Shown one piece after another: positions 24,035-37,639 of a stretch of DNA of 64,000 nt; position 1 is the stretch's first letter; the number at the start of each line of letters is the position of its first letter. The position numbers and the translations under genes are program-made. Source of the stretch: Suillus spraguei (taxonomy: Eukaryota; Basidiomycota; Agaricomycetes; Boletales; Suillaceae); contig JABCPU010000126.1 of assembly GCA_016800925.1 (NCBI GenBank), positions 62,001-126,000 of the forward strand. The letters are read 5' to 3'. The notes under the pieces were generated by a model that saw nothing but the letters and a program-made list of their open reading frames with translations, searched no databases and had not been told where the DNA came from.

Positions 24035-26361
24035 TTAACACCCCTTACCAGTGCGTGGTGCCAATGACACCCTCAACGGCAATTGAACCCCATTCTCAAC
24101 TTCACCTTCTACTGTTGGAGCCATCACCAAGCAAGCCTCCCGTCGAATAAGTTCGGTTTTATCAGTTGGTGCAAACTCAAACTTTCCAACTATCTCCGTA
24201 AGAAATGCTTGAATTTCGATCACCCTGAATAAACATTCATATTAAATTCACACCACCATCACCGAACAACTCATACACTCACGCGAAGCGCCATCCAATA
24301 CACGACCTCACTCCTCCGAGGAACGTCATTCTAGACACAAATCGGGGTTCATGCGTGTTGCAAGATAGAGACGAACGCTTACAGGTTGGAGTACACCCCT
24401 ATTGACGTCACCTTCTTCTCTTTTGCTGTGCCATTGAGCCATCTGTCTGGATTGAATACGTGCGCATCCTCGCCCCAGAGCTCCTTGTTTCTGAACGCAC
24501 CGTTAGAAGAAAGAATGTTGGCACTATGTGGTGCCTCCTACCGGTTGTACGCTGCAATTGATGCAACAATTCGGGTGCCCTTCGGAACCGGCAGCTCACG
24601 AATGACGTCCCCAGATCGTGTGGTGATTGGCTGTGACAACGGAAGGACGTCATCTTGGCTGGCGTATCGGTGTGCATGATATACGACACAACAAAATCTC
24701 AGAACTTCCTACAATGGCAAGCGTAACGTTATGACAACCCAAACAAATATTGCTTGCATGGCCCGTCACGCACTTTCATCACGGCAGTAGTATATGGCAT
24801 GGCGTTAAAATCAGCGATTGTGAAGTTGACATCCCCGCGCGCGTGCACAGCGGCTTCCGTTTCCCATATCTCTGTCCGGAGACGAGATTGGATCTTAGGT
24901 TGCCTGGCTAGCTCGAGAAGGGCCCAACTGACAGTGTTCGAGGTCGTCTCATGACCTGCGAAGAGGATAGTACTAACAATCTGTGATCGCAAAAGTTGTG
25001 GAATTACGGAAATGGAACGGACTCACCGCATCTGAGCAAACAGTTCTTCTTCCGTTAACTTCGCCTTCGCATTTGCATCCATATTGGCTTTGACTGTGCT
25101 ATAATTAGATGGCCTAGTTCTGAATGTGGCTGTTGAGAACGACGACCCACCAAGTAAGCTCAAGACATCTCGGCTGCCTTTACCCCTTAATAGCATCTCT
25201 GCCTTGTCTTTCACCAACTGTTTTGCAACAGATGTTGCCATTCTGCCTGTCTCACGCATGCGCGCAATACGTGGGTTTTTGCCCATCTCTCCGAGGTATT
25301 CGAGAATCTGAGGTGGGATATACTTTGATATCCCCTGAAAGAGTACCTGCCTATCTGACGGAGATCCAAACACGTCAGTCCTATTGCAACGAAGACACAT
25401 TCAATCCAGATCAGTTAAGGAAAACCCTGGTTCTTGGCAAAAGATGAGACTGACATTATATTCCTGTATGAGCGCGCAAGAGCGCTTTCATTATCGTCAA
25501 TGGAGCTGAAGTGGATATCAAAAGCAGCTGGAAACGAGATAAAAAATGGTGCTTGTGTAACTTAGATACCACGTACCTTCTCCAATAGCATCCAAGGTTG
25601 CGCGGGACAGCCAGGCAGGAATATTGAACACTGCTGACCCCTCTTTAGAGTTACCGATGATTTCCGTCCATTTGTTGCTCATCTGTGAAAATGTACGTTA
25701 TTGATGGATGTTCGGGGCATTGAGTGGCTTTGATGCCTACAGACTCGGCGCAGCTCTTGAATAATAATAAGAAGGCTTTGGACTCTGGCCCACCAAATCC
25801 AGGGAGCATTACTCTTCGGTGTCGTTTGTGATCGTCACCTTCAAAAGTTAACTACAGATCATTCTATGTTTTGATCTGGTGGTTAAAGACCTACCCTCCG
25901 CCCAGATGATTCCTTTCCCGTTGATCATCTGAGAGAGGACACGGCGATCACGCGGTTTAGGAAACCGGTAACCTGACTTTGCGAATATGTATTGCAAGGC
26001 GGCCGGGTCGGAAATCATCAATTGGTCTTCCTACGAATCGGCGGAGGATCAGAAAATGTATGCCGCGAGTGTGGATTTCATTACATACGCCAAAAGAGCC
26101 CTTGAAGCGAACGATATTCCCATACTGAGCTTGCCACTTGAAGTCAGCCTCCGCTGCCTGACCTTGATAAAGCTCTTTAAGATTCCCTAGCGATCATATC
26201 AGCAGCGAAGGGATTCAGCAAGAGAAAATAGACATACCCATGATAAACGATGCAGACTCTGGGCCAGGAACGTCTGCCAAAGAGATATGAGAGTATCGAC
26301 GGTACACCCCATAGACAATCACTAGCCCCGTAAGACCAGCAGCGATTAAAACAGGATCCAT
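24035..26361 (-). CDS. Cytochrome P450 monooxygenase
   Basis: It is a haem-thiolate monooxygenase, probably ER-anchored by its N-terminal hydrophobic helix (MDPVLIAAGLTGLVIVYGVY) followed by the proline-rich DVPGPES. Start is ATG 26361. Readable blocks in order: QYGNIVRFKGSFG, WLSRATLDAIGEG, the I-helix FAGHETTSNTVSWAL (oxygen activation), the ExxR motif as EVLRF, ELWGEDAHVFNPDRWL, and the haem loop TFLGGVRSCIGWRFA with ligand cysteine codon 24300-24302, ending FLTEIVGKFEF and a stop at 24035. About ten introns of the usual short size are needed. I see no frame break. The pattern fits the large basidiomycete P450 families; the substrate cannot be read. It is the minus-strand neighbour of the FAD oxidase, so a shared pathway is possible but unproven. 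Confidence 0.92.
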
Positions 26362-27241
26362 GGTTACAAGAGATACGATTTCAAAAAGCGGCATGTAGAG
26401 GCAGCCTTATCAATGTCTCTCGTATGAACTGGATGACACTTAAAGTATGATGTGCATTCCTCTGCGGGCGCGCGCATCGGAAGGAACAGGCCCAGAAGTT
26501 GCCTATTATTGAACTCTTACAAGTTCATGATTGCGTGAGTTCGGTGCCGGTGATATAACTTGGGCTACAAAGAGAAAAATCAAAGCCATATGAAGTGTTG
26601 GGTGTCATAAGGTCTTACACCAAAAATTTTATTTGTCATTCTGTAGCCAGTAGGTCAGCTCCAGCTCTCAGGAATTGGTCACACCAGTCGGTTAAGTTAT
26701 CCGGGTCACCTATAGATTTTTTGATATTTCCCGCGTCCTGGTTAATATTGTAGCCATGATGATTCCACAATCATCTTCTCGTCATGATGGAGCGATACAA
26801 ATATGACATGGTACTCACTCGTGTCCCTGCGAAACTAGGTCACGAGCGGTCCTCCAGGGGCACTTCGTCTCTATCAGATGATAGCTGACGGTCGCCCGCT
26901 GACACTTCTCAAATTAGCAGCAGGGCTGTCCGACAAAATACACAATTGTATTGTTGATGAATCATTCATGAATCATGGCCCAGTTACCACCGGGATGACG
27001 GTGTTATTTTTGGGACTTGAGTGTAGTCTCTCATAGTCAGGAATATAGTTGTTTCTTCTGTATATGATGAATACATGATGCATGATGATGATGAATTTAG
27101 TAGGAGTCCAAACCCAGCTTCAGGACTTTGCAAGGCCACGTGGCGTGTCAGTCATGGTGGCAATGCAAGCCTGAATGTCGAACACGACCACAAAATTTAC
27201 TGGTACTGGTCTTCAAACTTCAAGCGTTAAGCTGGACTCGC
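26362..27241. promoter_or_regulatory. Divergent promoter region, P450 (-) and USO1 (+)
   Basis: This 880-bp gap separates two divergently transcribed start codons, so both promoters must lie here. I see no clear shared motif. An open frame continues upstream of the USO1 ATG to 27128, but it shows no Uso1/p115-like sequence. Confidence 0.6.
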
Positions 27242-30200
27242 ATGGACTTTTTATCCCAGACCTATATCGCCCTTCGTGGTCCAACAGGCGCACCTCAGTC
27301 TGCGCAGGATACAATCGCAAAACTCAGTGACCGGTTATCTCCTTCTACCCTCCTTGCGGACAGACGTGCTGCTGTCCTTGCTTTGAAGGGTTTGGCTCGC
27401 GATTGCAAGGAAGATGTTGGTGAAAAGGCCCTTCCTGGCCTCATCGAAGTCCTACAGAATGATGCGGAAATAGACGCGGAAATAGGGAAAGCCGTGCTCG
27501 AGACCATTACCCAGCTCTGTGAAGCCGATGACGATTCCAAGGACCTTGCGTTGAAGCACACAGACTATGTTATTGGAAACGGACAGGCAGTTCATGTTTT
27601 GTTCTCCCTCCTTGGTGACACGCACTTCTATACCCGTTATGCAACATTACAGTTGCTCTCGGTATTACTACAGAACCGCCGTTCTCAAGTTCAAGGGTAT
27701 TTCCTCAAGGCCCCCGCTGGTGCCTCTAGTGTCATTGCCGTCTTGGAGGATAAGCGCGAGATCATTCGTAATGGTGTGTATTTTAGCTACTCCATCTCGT
27801 CCCACGCGTGGTACACTGGTAGACCTGCTCATACTGTCTGTCTCGACAAAGCTGGATGTTGAACATAACTTAGTCCTCGCATGGCCCTGCTCATCCATAA
27901 GTTCCACCTGTAGCAGGGCTTTTAAACGATAGTATTCCACACAGGTCTACCAAGGCTGGCATAAGACTCGTTGATTTCCTTCACTAATGCCAATACACTT
28001 TCAGAAAGCATCATTATGATTCAAATGCTTATTTCTCAAAGCCCTGACATACAGAAGGTGCTTGCCTTTGAAGGTGCATTTGAAAAGCTCTTCAATACTG
28101 TCACACACGAAGGCGGATTGGAGGGAGGTGTGATCTCACAGGACGCACTTCGATGTGTCGACAGCCTGCTTCGGTATAATAGCTCGAATCAGGTGATTGA
28201 TATTCTCTGCTTGAAGTGCATTTCCATTGATCTCTACGATAGAGTTACTTCCGCGAAACGTCTCTTCCAGCGTTATTATGCTCCCTCTTGCTCTTACCGT
28301 CCAAGCTTTCGCTACAAGATTCAGCTCCACAAGAGTTTGCACTGCAATTTTGGGACCCACAAAAAGTGGCAAATGTGTCACTGGTACTTGGTATTATGGG
28401 AATGTTGGTTGGGTCTAAAGGCAGCGTCAGTAGATTCCAATATCCTTCCTACATTTATTTCATAGTTTCTTCAGAGCCAAGAATCATCCGTCTTCGTGCG
28501 AGGCTTTGTTGAACTAGCCCTCGCATCTAATGCACCAACGCCCCTCAAGACTCAGGTCTGTTTTATACGGCAAGCGTCTCACAATATAAACCTGATTGTA
28601 GTGTGCGTTAGGCACTCCATCTCATTCCTAACACGTTGACTCTCCCGCTCTCGGAGGTGATTTTGACCCCCTATATGCCCGTGCCTGAGACCCACGGAGA
28701 AGAATGGGACAGACTGGAGCCGGCGTCTGCGCTTGATGCAATTGTGGAGCTCGCACTCCACGGAGAGTACAACGGGCTATACAGGGATAGTCGTACTAAG
28801 GAGGGACTTGAGCTAAGGAGCGCAGCTGTAATTGTTTTTGATGTATGTCATTGTCCCCATCTTCCGGCAGAAAGGGTCCGCATTGATACACCATAGAACT
28901 TTGTGCGGAAAGAGGATATCAGACATGCCATCGTGCAAGGGATGCTTCCTCTTCAACGTAAGCAACATCTTCCATACCAGCAAACATGATTTAGATTGTA
29001 TTTGCAGAACCAAGTGAGGTTCCAATGATATCGCCACTTCTGCACTCTCTCTGCCTCTCCCCATCATCACCTCCCAACATTGCTAATGTGACCTCTACTC
29101 ATATCGCCACACTGCTCTTTGCTCACCTGCTCACCGGCTCCCCAAGAGCGAAAACTGCCGCCCGGTCCATCAAGCCTTCTTCTAATATATCAGGGGAGAC
29201 TTCGGGTCAAGGACCACTTTTTGTCCCTGCGGATAGTACTCCAGCGCCAACGCCGCCGGAAGAGGACGAGGAAGATGCCCCGCAGAGTTTGTTGCACCTC
29301 TTTGCCGAGAACCTCTCATTGTGCTTCCTATCTCGCTCAAGGGCTGAGGACGACCGTGAGGAACGCGAGTTGAATAGATTGATTGTTGGGTACATCTGTC
29401 TGCTTGCACAGTGGCTCTGGGATGACCCTAAAGCCACGAGGGAATTCTTAGAGGCCGGTGGGCTGGGCACAGTGAGTCTTGTGCCCGATTCCGTGAACAC
29501 TTACAAGACCTCAGAAACACATAGTTGGTGGAACCTATTAATCAGACTTCTGAGTCGGAAGACCTCATACCTGGAATTTGCGCGTTTCTACTGGGCATCT
29601 GTTATGAGTTCAATCGGGAACCAGGAGAGATCACTCGGCATGTGTCTTTCATCCTTTGTCTTTCATGCGTGTTTATATCTGCGTATTCCACAGCGCCACC
29701 ATCCATCCTATCATCTCTCGGTTGGGCGTAGATGTGCTTATCGGTCATATGACTCGCGTACGAGAGCACGACTGGTTCAAGTCTATCGGCCCTGAATCTA
29801 TGGTACTCCGTTATCCATCCAAGGCACTCCAAAACACTCCACCCGCCGAACAAGAAGGCGAAATCTGGCTTGACTGGTCTTTCGTTGACTTCTGGAAATC
29901 AAATCAACGTGCGCTGCGAGATTTCTCTCTATCGCATGTCATTGACCTAATTACTTCCTTGAAGATACCATCCAGAGGGGTTTGGCAACGGATCCTAGCA
30001 CTCTTGCTTCATCATCAGGTCAGTAACAAGACAAGGACCATCACCAGTCACGTTGACTTACTTGCGGAACAGGTCAAAGTGCAGAGTCTGCGATGCTCAT
30101 CAATTCCCTCAAAGATGTCATTCGCTCTCAGGTGCAGGAGATAGATGCATTGCAACTTCGTCTCGAGGAGCTATCAGCTACTGAAGCTCGGGTACGTGGT

Positions 30201-30485
30201 CAAAGATATATCCGGATGCTGCTGCTTACTGTGATTGACCGGCAGTTGGCTGACTCAGAGGCACGTGTTGCAGAGCTCGAGGCTGAATTGGAGAGATCAG
30301 ATGGCAAGAAGAGGGAGGTCGAGAAGGAGCAGGAGGACCTTCTGGTCCTCCTCGATGACATAAGTACTAAGCGCAGACGAGACAAGCAGCGGATGAGAGA
30401 AGCAGGCATGGAGGTTTCCGAGGACGAGGCAGATGATGAGGATGAGGATGAGGATGAGGATGAGGATGAGGGAAGGGAGGAGTAA
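27242..30485 (+). CDS. USO1: USO1/p115-like vesicle tethering protein
   Basis: Uso1/p115 tethers ER-derived transport vesicles to the Golgi through Rab1/Ypt1. ATG 27242 gives MDFLSQTYIALRGPTGAPQS, the start of the armadillo-repeat head. Further p115 blocks are IQKVLAFEGAFEKLF, THEGGLEGGVISQDALRCVD, RYNSSNQ, FVRGFVELALASNAPTPLK, LIVGYICLLAQWLWDDPKAT, LIPGICAFLLGICYEFNREP and FVDFWKSN. A short coiled coil (SAMLINSLKDVIRSQVQEID onward) and a very acidic tail (VSEDEADDEDEDED) encoded by a GATGAG hexamer run end at 30485. About ten introns are needed; the first is long (27774-28004) and one is GC-AG (29638-29693). By my model the protein is roughly 750-800 residues, far shorter than yeast Uso1 because the coil is short. 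It looks intact. Confidence 0.92.
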
Positions 30486-32937
30486 ACTCCAGTACCCATC
30501 AACTTTTATCTTTGCTAGGGTCCTACCGTATCTTAACATTTCGCCGTTCCAGACTACCTTAGGTGCACCCATGTTCTTCCCGAGATTGGCAGCATGGCTT
30601 GAAGATCAATTACAAATCTTTGTCCAGCAATTCCGTTCCAAGCACTGATACAGTTCAAAGCTAGAAAAGAGAGGTCCGTGCGATAAAAGATTGCTGGGCG
30701 TCCCTGATATGGACGACACAGAGTCTGCAATTGTATCACCAATTAATATCTTTGTTGTAGTCAAAGTCCGAGGTCGGCTCAAAGGACCGGTCCGGCTGTG
30801 CATCTTATCGTCTCAGGGGGTGAAAGCCTAGGTACAAAACTCATGTCTACGACATATATAACCCGCTCATCTAGATCTTTGCGTGGGTGGGTCATGATAG
30901 AGTTCTGAAAGGCAGGCTACCTTCGCTTGGGGCGAACGCGGACCATCATGATTTACTCCCACCCTCGTGGGCTTAAAAAGGGAGCTTCCTGCATAGAACC
31001 GAAGTACAAGGCTCAAGCGGTCGGAGTGACGGTAGCACCCTGACGGAGCTTTCGCAGGGGCTGCCTACAGGGGACAGTACCTGCGGCACTGATTACAGCT
31101 CGAGGCGGTCACTGGTCAGCCTAGGAGTACACAAAGACCTTACTTTATCTTCGCTTCGCTTGAGAAAGTACCTATACTGATGTTCCTTGAGTGACATAGT
31201 GGAACACACGTATGTAAGATCAGACTACGGAAAGATTCTTCCGATAAGATGTAGTGTACGAGGTCACCGCGGTCTAATGCATGCAATTAAATTGAGGCAC
31301 CAGATTTATGCCAATCAGTGCGAACCTGAAAACCTTGCGAAACTGCACGGATAGTATTGTGGCACTAAAATTACGTGCACCGTTGTTAAAAAAAGCCACC
31401 TGGTCTCATGCACTGCGTTGCGGTAAATTAACAGGGTGTGAAAGTTGATACCTACTGTACCTACACTGGCATGGACCTGCAGTGATAAGATAGAAAGAAA
31501 CACGGTACTCTGAAGAAAATGTTCAGTGAGTGCATTTAGATGTTCAGAGGCGTGGTCATAATGGCTTGAAAATGGTGTTTCACCGTTGTAATGGTAAACC
31601 TATCAAAATGGCAGGTTGATACCCCGCACCACACATGCCCTTGATGCTACCATCGGGACCGCAGTAGGGAATAGATCGGTAATTATTTTCATAAAAGAAC
31701 ATTGATGAAGGGGGTGTTATATAATGGCCCTGGCTGTTGATGATAGATTTGTCACAACCGCCACATTGTATCTGACAGAACGACGAACAAGTTGTTCAAA
31801 CGTTTGTAACTGAGGACAGTGTTAACGATGAAATAAGAAAAGCTATGTACATACCAATATCGATGACTGAACCATATTTTCTCTCCGCTGTGACAACGCA
31901 AACAAAGAGGAAACCACGTACTATGAGTGTTGTAGTCAGCCAGTAGTTTGATTAATTTCGTCGACGGCAGGGGATGAGGCAAAGTCTGAGAGGGCTAAAC
32001 AACTCTAGTACGAGCTGCGAGCAGAGAGAAGACATGAATTTCCAACAAAGCAGGAAGTATGGAATCACTCACCAAAACACTCAAAATGCAAGATGAAATT
32101 GCAAATTCAAAATTTCAAATGAAGATTGCCGTCAGTAAATGGTACTAGGTTGTTAAAACGCTGCAAAATCAATGTATTCACTTGGTGAAAAATTCCTGGT
32201 CGTAAGTACTGAGAAACGCATGAGAATTAGATTGAAGACGATGAAGCTTGGAGTCAGAGTTGACGGTGGAGACGGACTCGGCATGTTCCACTAGGTTAGT
32301 TCAAACACCGCTAATGGATGATCGATGATTGTTCTAAACTTGAATCTATGTGCCGACGCGCCGCCGTTAGTTCTAAGTGATAGGCTAGAAGGGGGGGGTA
32401 GCTTCGAGTCCCCTTCTAGACTCAAAACATGTTCTAAACACGTATACGAGCCTTTGACTATGTTCAAGTAATCGTTGCTTACAGGCCTTTTGATACGACT
32501 TACTTGTACATTACTGTGGTTTGGAAAACACGGGGACCACTTTTTTAAGGTTTGAATTGAACGGAAAGTTATTACCCAATGACCATACTGCCGTCACCAG
32601 AACAAAAATGTGGGCGTTCACATGCTAAGTTATCATGGGAGGTGTACGTGTTATCCGATCATTCGGGGGTGGTACGCTAAGAAAGATAGCAATGAGAAGA
32701 ACTAATAAACGAGAGAACATGCCCAAGAGGGACAAATGCCAGTCACGTACTTAGATGATATGCTGCTATGCTATACAAGTGATCCGCGATGAAAGAGATG
32801 GGCTGTGAATGCGCAATATAATGGTGTGCCATAAATATCCAAGAAAAAAAAAAGTTCTAAAGGCTCCTGTGGGGTTCCATTTTTCCAGCGGTGACGTCTT
32901 TTCGGTTTATCAGATATCTGGTAGCAAGCCAGCCTAC
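30486..32937. other. Intergenic between convergent genes, 2.45 kb
   Basis: It lies between the USO1 stop and the stop of the sulfurase-like gene. It contains only short open frames, a run of seven or more G near 32392, and no recognised repeat or gene. A GTAAGT right at the sulfurase stop (32938) could be a splice donor leading to a further small exon in 32771-32900. Confidence 0.45.
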
Positions 32938-34908
32938 TTACACAGCCTGTCCGATAGGAACATTCGTCCAAGTATCCCAGAGTGCCTGTCGTGTACGACT
33001 ATCTCCAAAGGACGACGCGAACATTACAATTTTCCATACATCTTGGAAATTGCTTGCGAGTCCTAGACTAATCCGCACAACACCGAGCTCGCGGCCGACG
33101 ACCCGCTCAAAGTCTTTGAGTGTGACGCTGGGATATAGTTGTTCCATCTGGTCTTCAATACCTAGTAACGAGGCTGCACCCCCAGGATTGCACATGCAAC
33201 CTGTGCGAAGAGAAATATTCCGAGACACCGCAACATGTTCAATGAAGCTGTTTGGGAACATCTCTCCTGAAGGCTGCGGTTCAAGGTTTCATTAGGATGA
33301 TGATAGTGAAACAATGGAAGCTCAATACTTGCCGAGAAGAAGATAAGAGAGATTGTAGATCCACTGTCACCCTGTTCTCCAACAGACTTGAGTCTCCTAG
33401 AAGGAAGTTTGGATAGAATCTTAAGGACAGGGGTTCCGCTCGAATCATGTCTCAGACAAGAGAGTGAGGTGACAAGGTAGTGGGTAAGACATGAGAGGCG
33501 GAGAGGGAGGAATGGCAGATATGCCGAGAGAAATCGCAGACCGTCTGTGATGGCGGGTAACGTCATGAAATTGATGGTTCCATCCTAGCAATGCGAATGA
33601 ATACGAAAGCACATGAATTGGAAGAGAAGCATACTTCAAATTGTTCATGAAGAACGCTCGTTCTAGTAAAAATCGGACCTGGCACCTGAACGACATCAAC
33701 GGTTCCCCCAGCGAACCATGGCCGCTCCAAGATCTCTAAGAACGACTCCTTGACAATGAGGGCTCCAACGCCTGTCGGATAACCGAACATTTTGTAGAAG
33801 CTGACAGCCATAGCATCAACAGGAGTTTCCGAAAGAGAAATGATAGATGATGGTGCCAGCGCGGCAGCATCAAGAAGTGTGTGGTATCCAAGTGAAGATG
33901 CGAATCTGATAATTGAGAGTGGATTTTTCGCGTTAGTGATATTGGAGGCGCCCGTTAGGGCAAAAAGTGAGGAGGTATTTTGTGGTTTGTGTTGACTCAA
34001 GATATCCTACCACAGAGGATCAGTATTCAGCTGCTAGTTACGTCAAGTTGAGGCGCATATACGCGCCAAGGACATACCTTGGCAGTAGATAGAACGAAAC
34101 CTCCAGTACTAGTTGATGGGATGTAATGTACTCCAGCTCCGCGACGTAAAGCGTACTCTCGGATTCCATGGACGCTATTATGAGAGTCGGCACCGAGGAT
34201 ATAGGCATTATTGGACTTGAAGGGATACGCCTCTCCAACAAGCTTCAATGCAGCTGTTGCATTTGCTGTAAACACGACAGTGTACCCTGGTGGCGCTCGA
34301 AAGAATGAAAGAACCGCATCCCGCGCCTCGTCAGCATATCGTGATGATAACTTGGAGCTACAACTTAAATGAGCAATGATCGACGACGGATTTATAGAAA
34401 CTCCGTACCTATTACTGACCGAATGCGTGTTTCCCATGACGGTTTCCGTTAGGAACGCACTGTGAACGCGAACAAGGCTCTCGGGATGCTGTGCCCCACC
34501 CATGTAATCTACATATGTTTCACCAGTTCGATCTAATCTAGCGTAATCTGTTCTTCGGAGGGTGTCAAGTATCCAGGTGCTCTGATATTCTGGAAACAAT
34601 TTTAGAAATGCACTATATGCGCGTGCCTCGGCATCTTGCCGCGAGATCGAGGGCGTCAAAGGTGTGTACGTTGTCAGTGTCGGGGGCGGATGAGGAACGC
34701 TCGGATGATAATTATGAGGCGGGGCCGAAGGTTTCTCGCACAAAAGTGTGTCATGCGACGATATCGATTTCAACAGTGAAGCCTGCGATTTGTGATATCT
34801 CAAACTGATGCGAGATGTTGGAGCGGAATGATCGTGATTGGGATTGATGCTGATACGCTGTTCGTGAGTTTGATGGGGAACGACAGGAGAGGAGTGTTTA
34901 TTACCCAT
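32938..34908 (-). CDS. PLP-dependent MoCo-sulfurase-like protein (no MOSC domain)
   Basis: It belongs to the class V aminotransferase/cysteine desulfurase fold seen in the N-terminal half of molybdenum cofactor sulfurase. The first ATG is at 34908 (MGNKHSSPVV), after which a Ser/Pro-rich leader of about 80 residues precedes the fold. Family blocks are TYVDYMGGAQHPESLV, NTHSVSNRYG, VVFTANATAALKLVGEAYPF, GADSHNSVHGIREYA, LLDAAALAPSS and the PLP lysine in SFYKMFGYPTGVGALI (codon 33793-33791). The cysteine that carries persulfide in true sulfurases is present in RTGCMCNPGG (codon 33198-33196). The protein ends at 32938 without the C-terminal MOSC domain that binds the cofactor. About four short introns, no frame breaks. 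Its donor-acceptor pair is unknown. Confidence 0.88.
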
Positions 34909-37639
34909 GTCGAACAATGTCTGTAAGGGAGGGCCAGTGAACTGCAGAATGCCTTTATATATTTGGAGGACAAGCGCCTCGGCATTTCAATCGGACCAAG
35001 GTCACCTATCTGACCAATCCCTCCAGATCTCCAACGTGACCAATCGCGTCGCACAATAGACTATAAGAGTCAGTCTACGGTAATTGGTACCCCTGGTCGG
35101 CAGGAAAATGCACGTAAGTCCCAAGGTCCTCCTGTTCAAGCTGGTGCAAAAAGCTAGCAAGTCAAACCCTGTATTTTTGTTGTAGTACTAATATGCAGTG
35201 AGTTGTAATCCGTGCTATGATATACCACCAAGTAAAAAATCTGCAGATGCTATTCCGCACATGTGATATGCGGTTCTAGAGAGGGCCGTCTTGAAATGCA
35301 GATAATAATCCGCACCCAGCAAGGGGTATAATGCAATGCCGAACCTTTGTTACTAGACCGATAGACATGGTGATCCCGGAATACGATCTCGTGATACTCC
35401 ACTACGTGATGGGGTCCTTCTAGGACAGCATTTGTGGCGTATAACAGCGACAACCTACCCCATCCGTGTTCGGCTGTGGCCTCTCCCATGCTCTCGTACC
35501 TTGCAAGCATGCAATGATGGTGCCTTTGTCAGCATGCTTGTCAGGAGCATGGAAGCCGATTGACGCGTTCTGATTGACTATTTCAGTAATCGTGGGGTGG
35601 TGCTAGAAGGTACTGGGAACTTCTAGAGCGGAACCACTTTTACAAAAAGAGGTTGTGAGACGAACGACGGAAGCGGCAGTTTGAAAGGACGGCCCAACCT
35701 GGAAAAATCATATGTGCACAGTAAGAAAGCTATGACCGCAGAGATCCTACTCAACTCTTCTCATGTCATCAGACATATTAAAGATCCATGACGGAAACTT
35801 GTAACAGATGACGGTCACTTGGTGGTCCCAATTAGAACTTTAGTCACATCATCAATGTTCCGTTAACACACGCTCTAGCTTCGTCTCGTACTTTAGCTTT
35901 TGTGTGACGCAATCGGATAGGAACGTCATTTGGGCTATGCCGAAAGTGTCCAACTCTAGTTAGTAGGAGGAAAGAAATTTGGTGTGGCTGTGCAACCGCA
36001 CGTTGGGTTGTTAGGCGCTTCCGCAGGCCTGCGGAACCGGGTACTATTGTGCACAGCCACAGATTCAAAAACGTTCAAATTTCAAATTCAATTATCTTCG
36101 CCAGGACGTATACGACAATCCAACCCCGCCGCAAGCACTATCCGATTGATTTGGCGAGAGCAAATGGCTCCGAATACAACCTCATGACAACGGGGTGAAG
36201 TAGCAGGGTGCGCAAATAACAGAGAGCTATGGCATCAGAGATTTCGTGTGCACCTTTACGTTGATCGCGGTGGTTTCCGACAAGTTATGTATAGTTTTAA
36301 CGATGCTATCGCAACAAGACTAACCAACGAAAAACCAACAGCCTACCTACCAAGATGATGAGAAGAGGCAGGGCCCAGTTCCACCAACTTGAAGTCTCGC
36401 CAGGTATAGGCGCCGAATCCACTAAAGGAGGTGACAGCAAGGTTTACGCAATATTATGCTGACACGTTCGACATGTCATGCGATGCTATGGGCATCTGCC
36501 ACAGGTGGCAGAGGGACAGGTCCCAAATAAATGGGCACGGAAATTACCCAAAGGACGAATCTGCTGAGGAGCATGCTCGTCCTATTACACTGGTATAAAC
36601 TCGATCAAACATACTGGTACTCGAAGTCCCGGAGGCACAGTTCGGGGATCACGGGTCAAATGTTTTAGGCTTACCGTCATACCTGACATATGCCCGACGC
36701 CGGTAGTTATGAAAGAAGAATTTATCTGAATACAGCACGCAACGATACTAACCAAACGCGAACGTACCAACAAAACCATCAGCGCCCAAGATCACCTTAT
36801 CGAATTGGCTGTGAGGTGACCCCTGCAACCACACGCAACGTGAGTGTGTTATCGATGCATTGATAACCTACTGGGTATGGGAGGCCTGAATGATGGTGAG
36901 GTCAGCAGACCAGACTGGCGGTAGAACATACCTGCAAGGTGAGGGGGGCACTGCTCAGTGCTGTTTATCCTTAGCCAAGCCAAAGGGGAAAAAGTATCAT
37001 CCTATGTAATCACTCAAGTGTGTACCACTAACACCCTTGCGGAGCCATGTCCCCTTCGAATGCCAAGGTCGGCGAAACCAGGAATCCGAAGGAGCCAGCA
37101 AGGAGAAACGTATTGGAGTGCGGGCGATGCACTTGGTATCAGAGTACACGGGCCCGAAGAAAGTCACTGTAAACGTACAGTGGCGTTGCGGCCAGGTGCT
37201 GTCACGGTGAGCAACCCCCGAGCACGCCTTTGTCCGGGTGCACGTGATTCTTGCAATGCCTAATCACCGCGAAACCTTGGCGTAAAATTCATTCAATGCA
37301 ATGTTGTCAACTCCCTGAATTACCTTGCTTGACATGACACGCTCGGCGCCGCGGTGCTATCAACCAGCGCCGAAGATGGGTAGAAACCGTTCAGAGATTA
37401 CACATTGAGGCACGGGTTTCATTGCGTGCCAGGCTCCCCGGGATGATGCCGAACACGCACAACACCTCTCGTGCCGAACTACAAAGGTGTGCTACGGAAT
37501 ATTTCGATACAACATCCCCCTAGAATGGCGTGATGGACCATCGTCAGTTCGGAATTTGTATCCAGTATGAGCCGACTACTCATTCAGCCAGTCACAATAA
37601 TTGAGGAAGCGTGCATGGACCTAGAGTCTAGTTGCTCGC
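34909..37639. other. Intergenic, 2.7 kb, no gene recognised
   Basis: Upstream of the sulfurase-like gene and before the dynamin relic. The longest frames (35250-35510 on minus, 36958-37263 on plus) show no family features. Two loosely similar stretches, 36310-36360 and 36740-36795, share ACTAACCAA and ACCAACA motifs and may be a diverged repeat. Confidence 0.4.

Noticed and set aside
24408..25447. Plus-strand frames of 97-107 codons opposite the P450
   Set aside because: They are antisense shadows; the minus strand carries the P450 motifs in order.
30200..30572. Long minus-strand frames rich in serine or isoleucine/leucine opposite the USO1 3' end
   Set aside because: They are the antisense of the GATGAG hexamer repeat encoding the acidic tail of USO1.
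36958..37263. 101-codon plus-strand frame as a gene
   Set aside because: No recognisable motif, no splice continuation on either side, and composition does not differ from the surrounding non-coding DNA.
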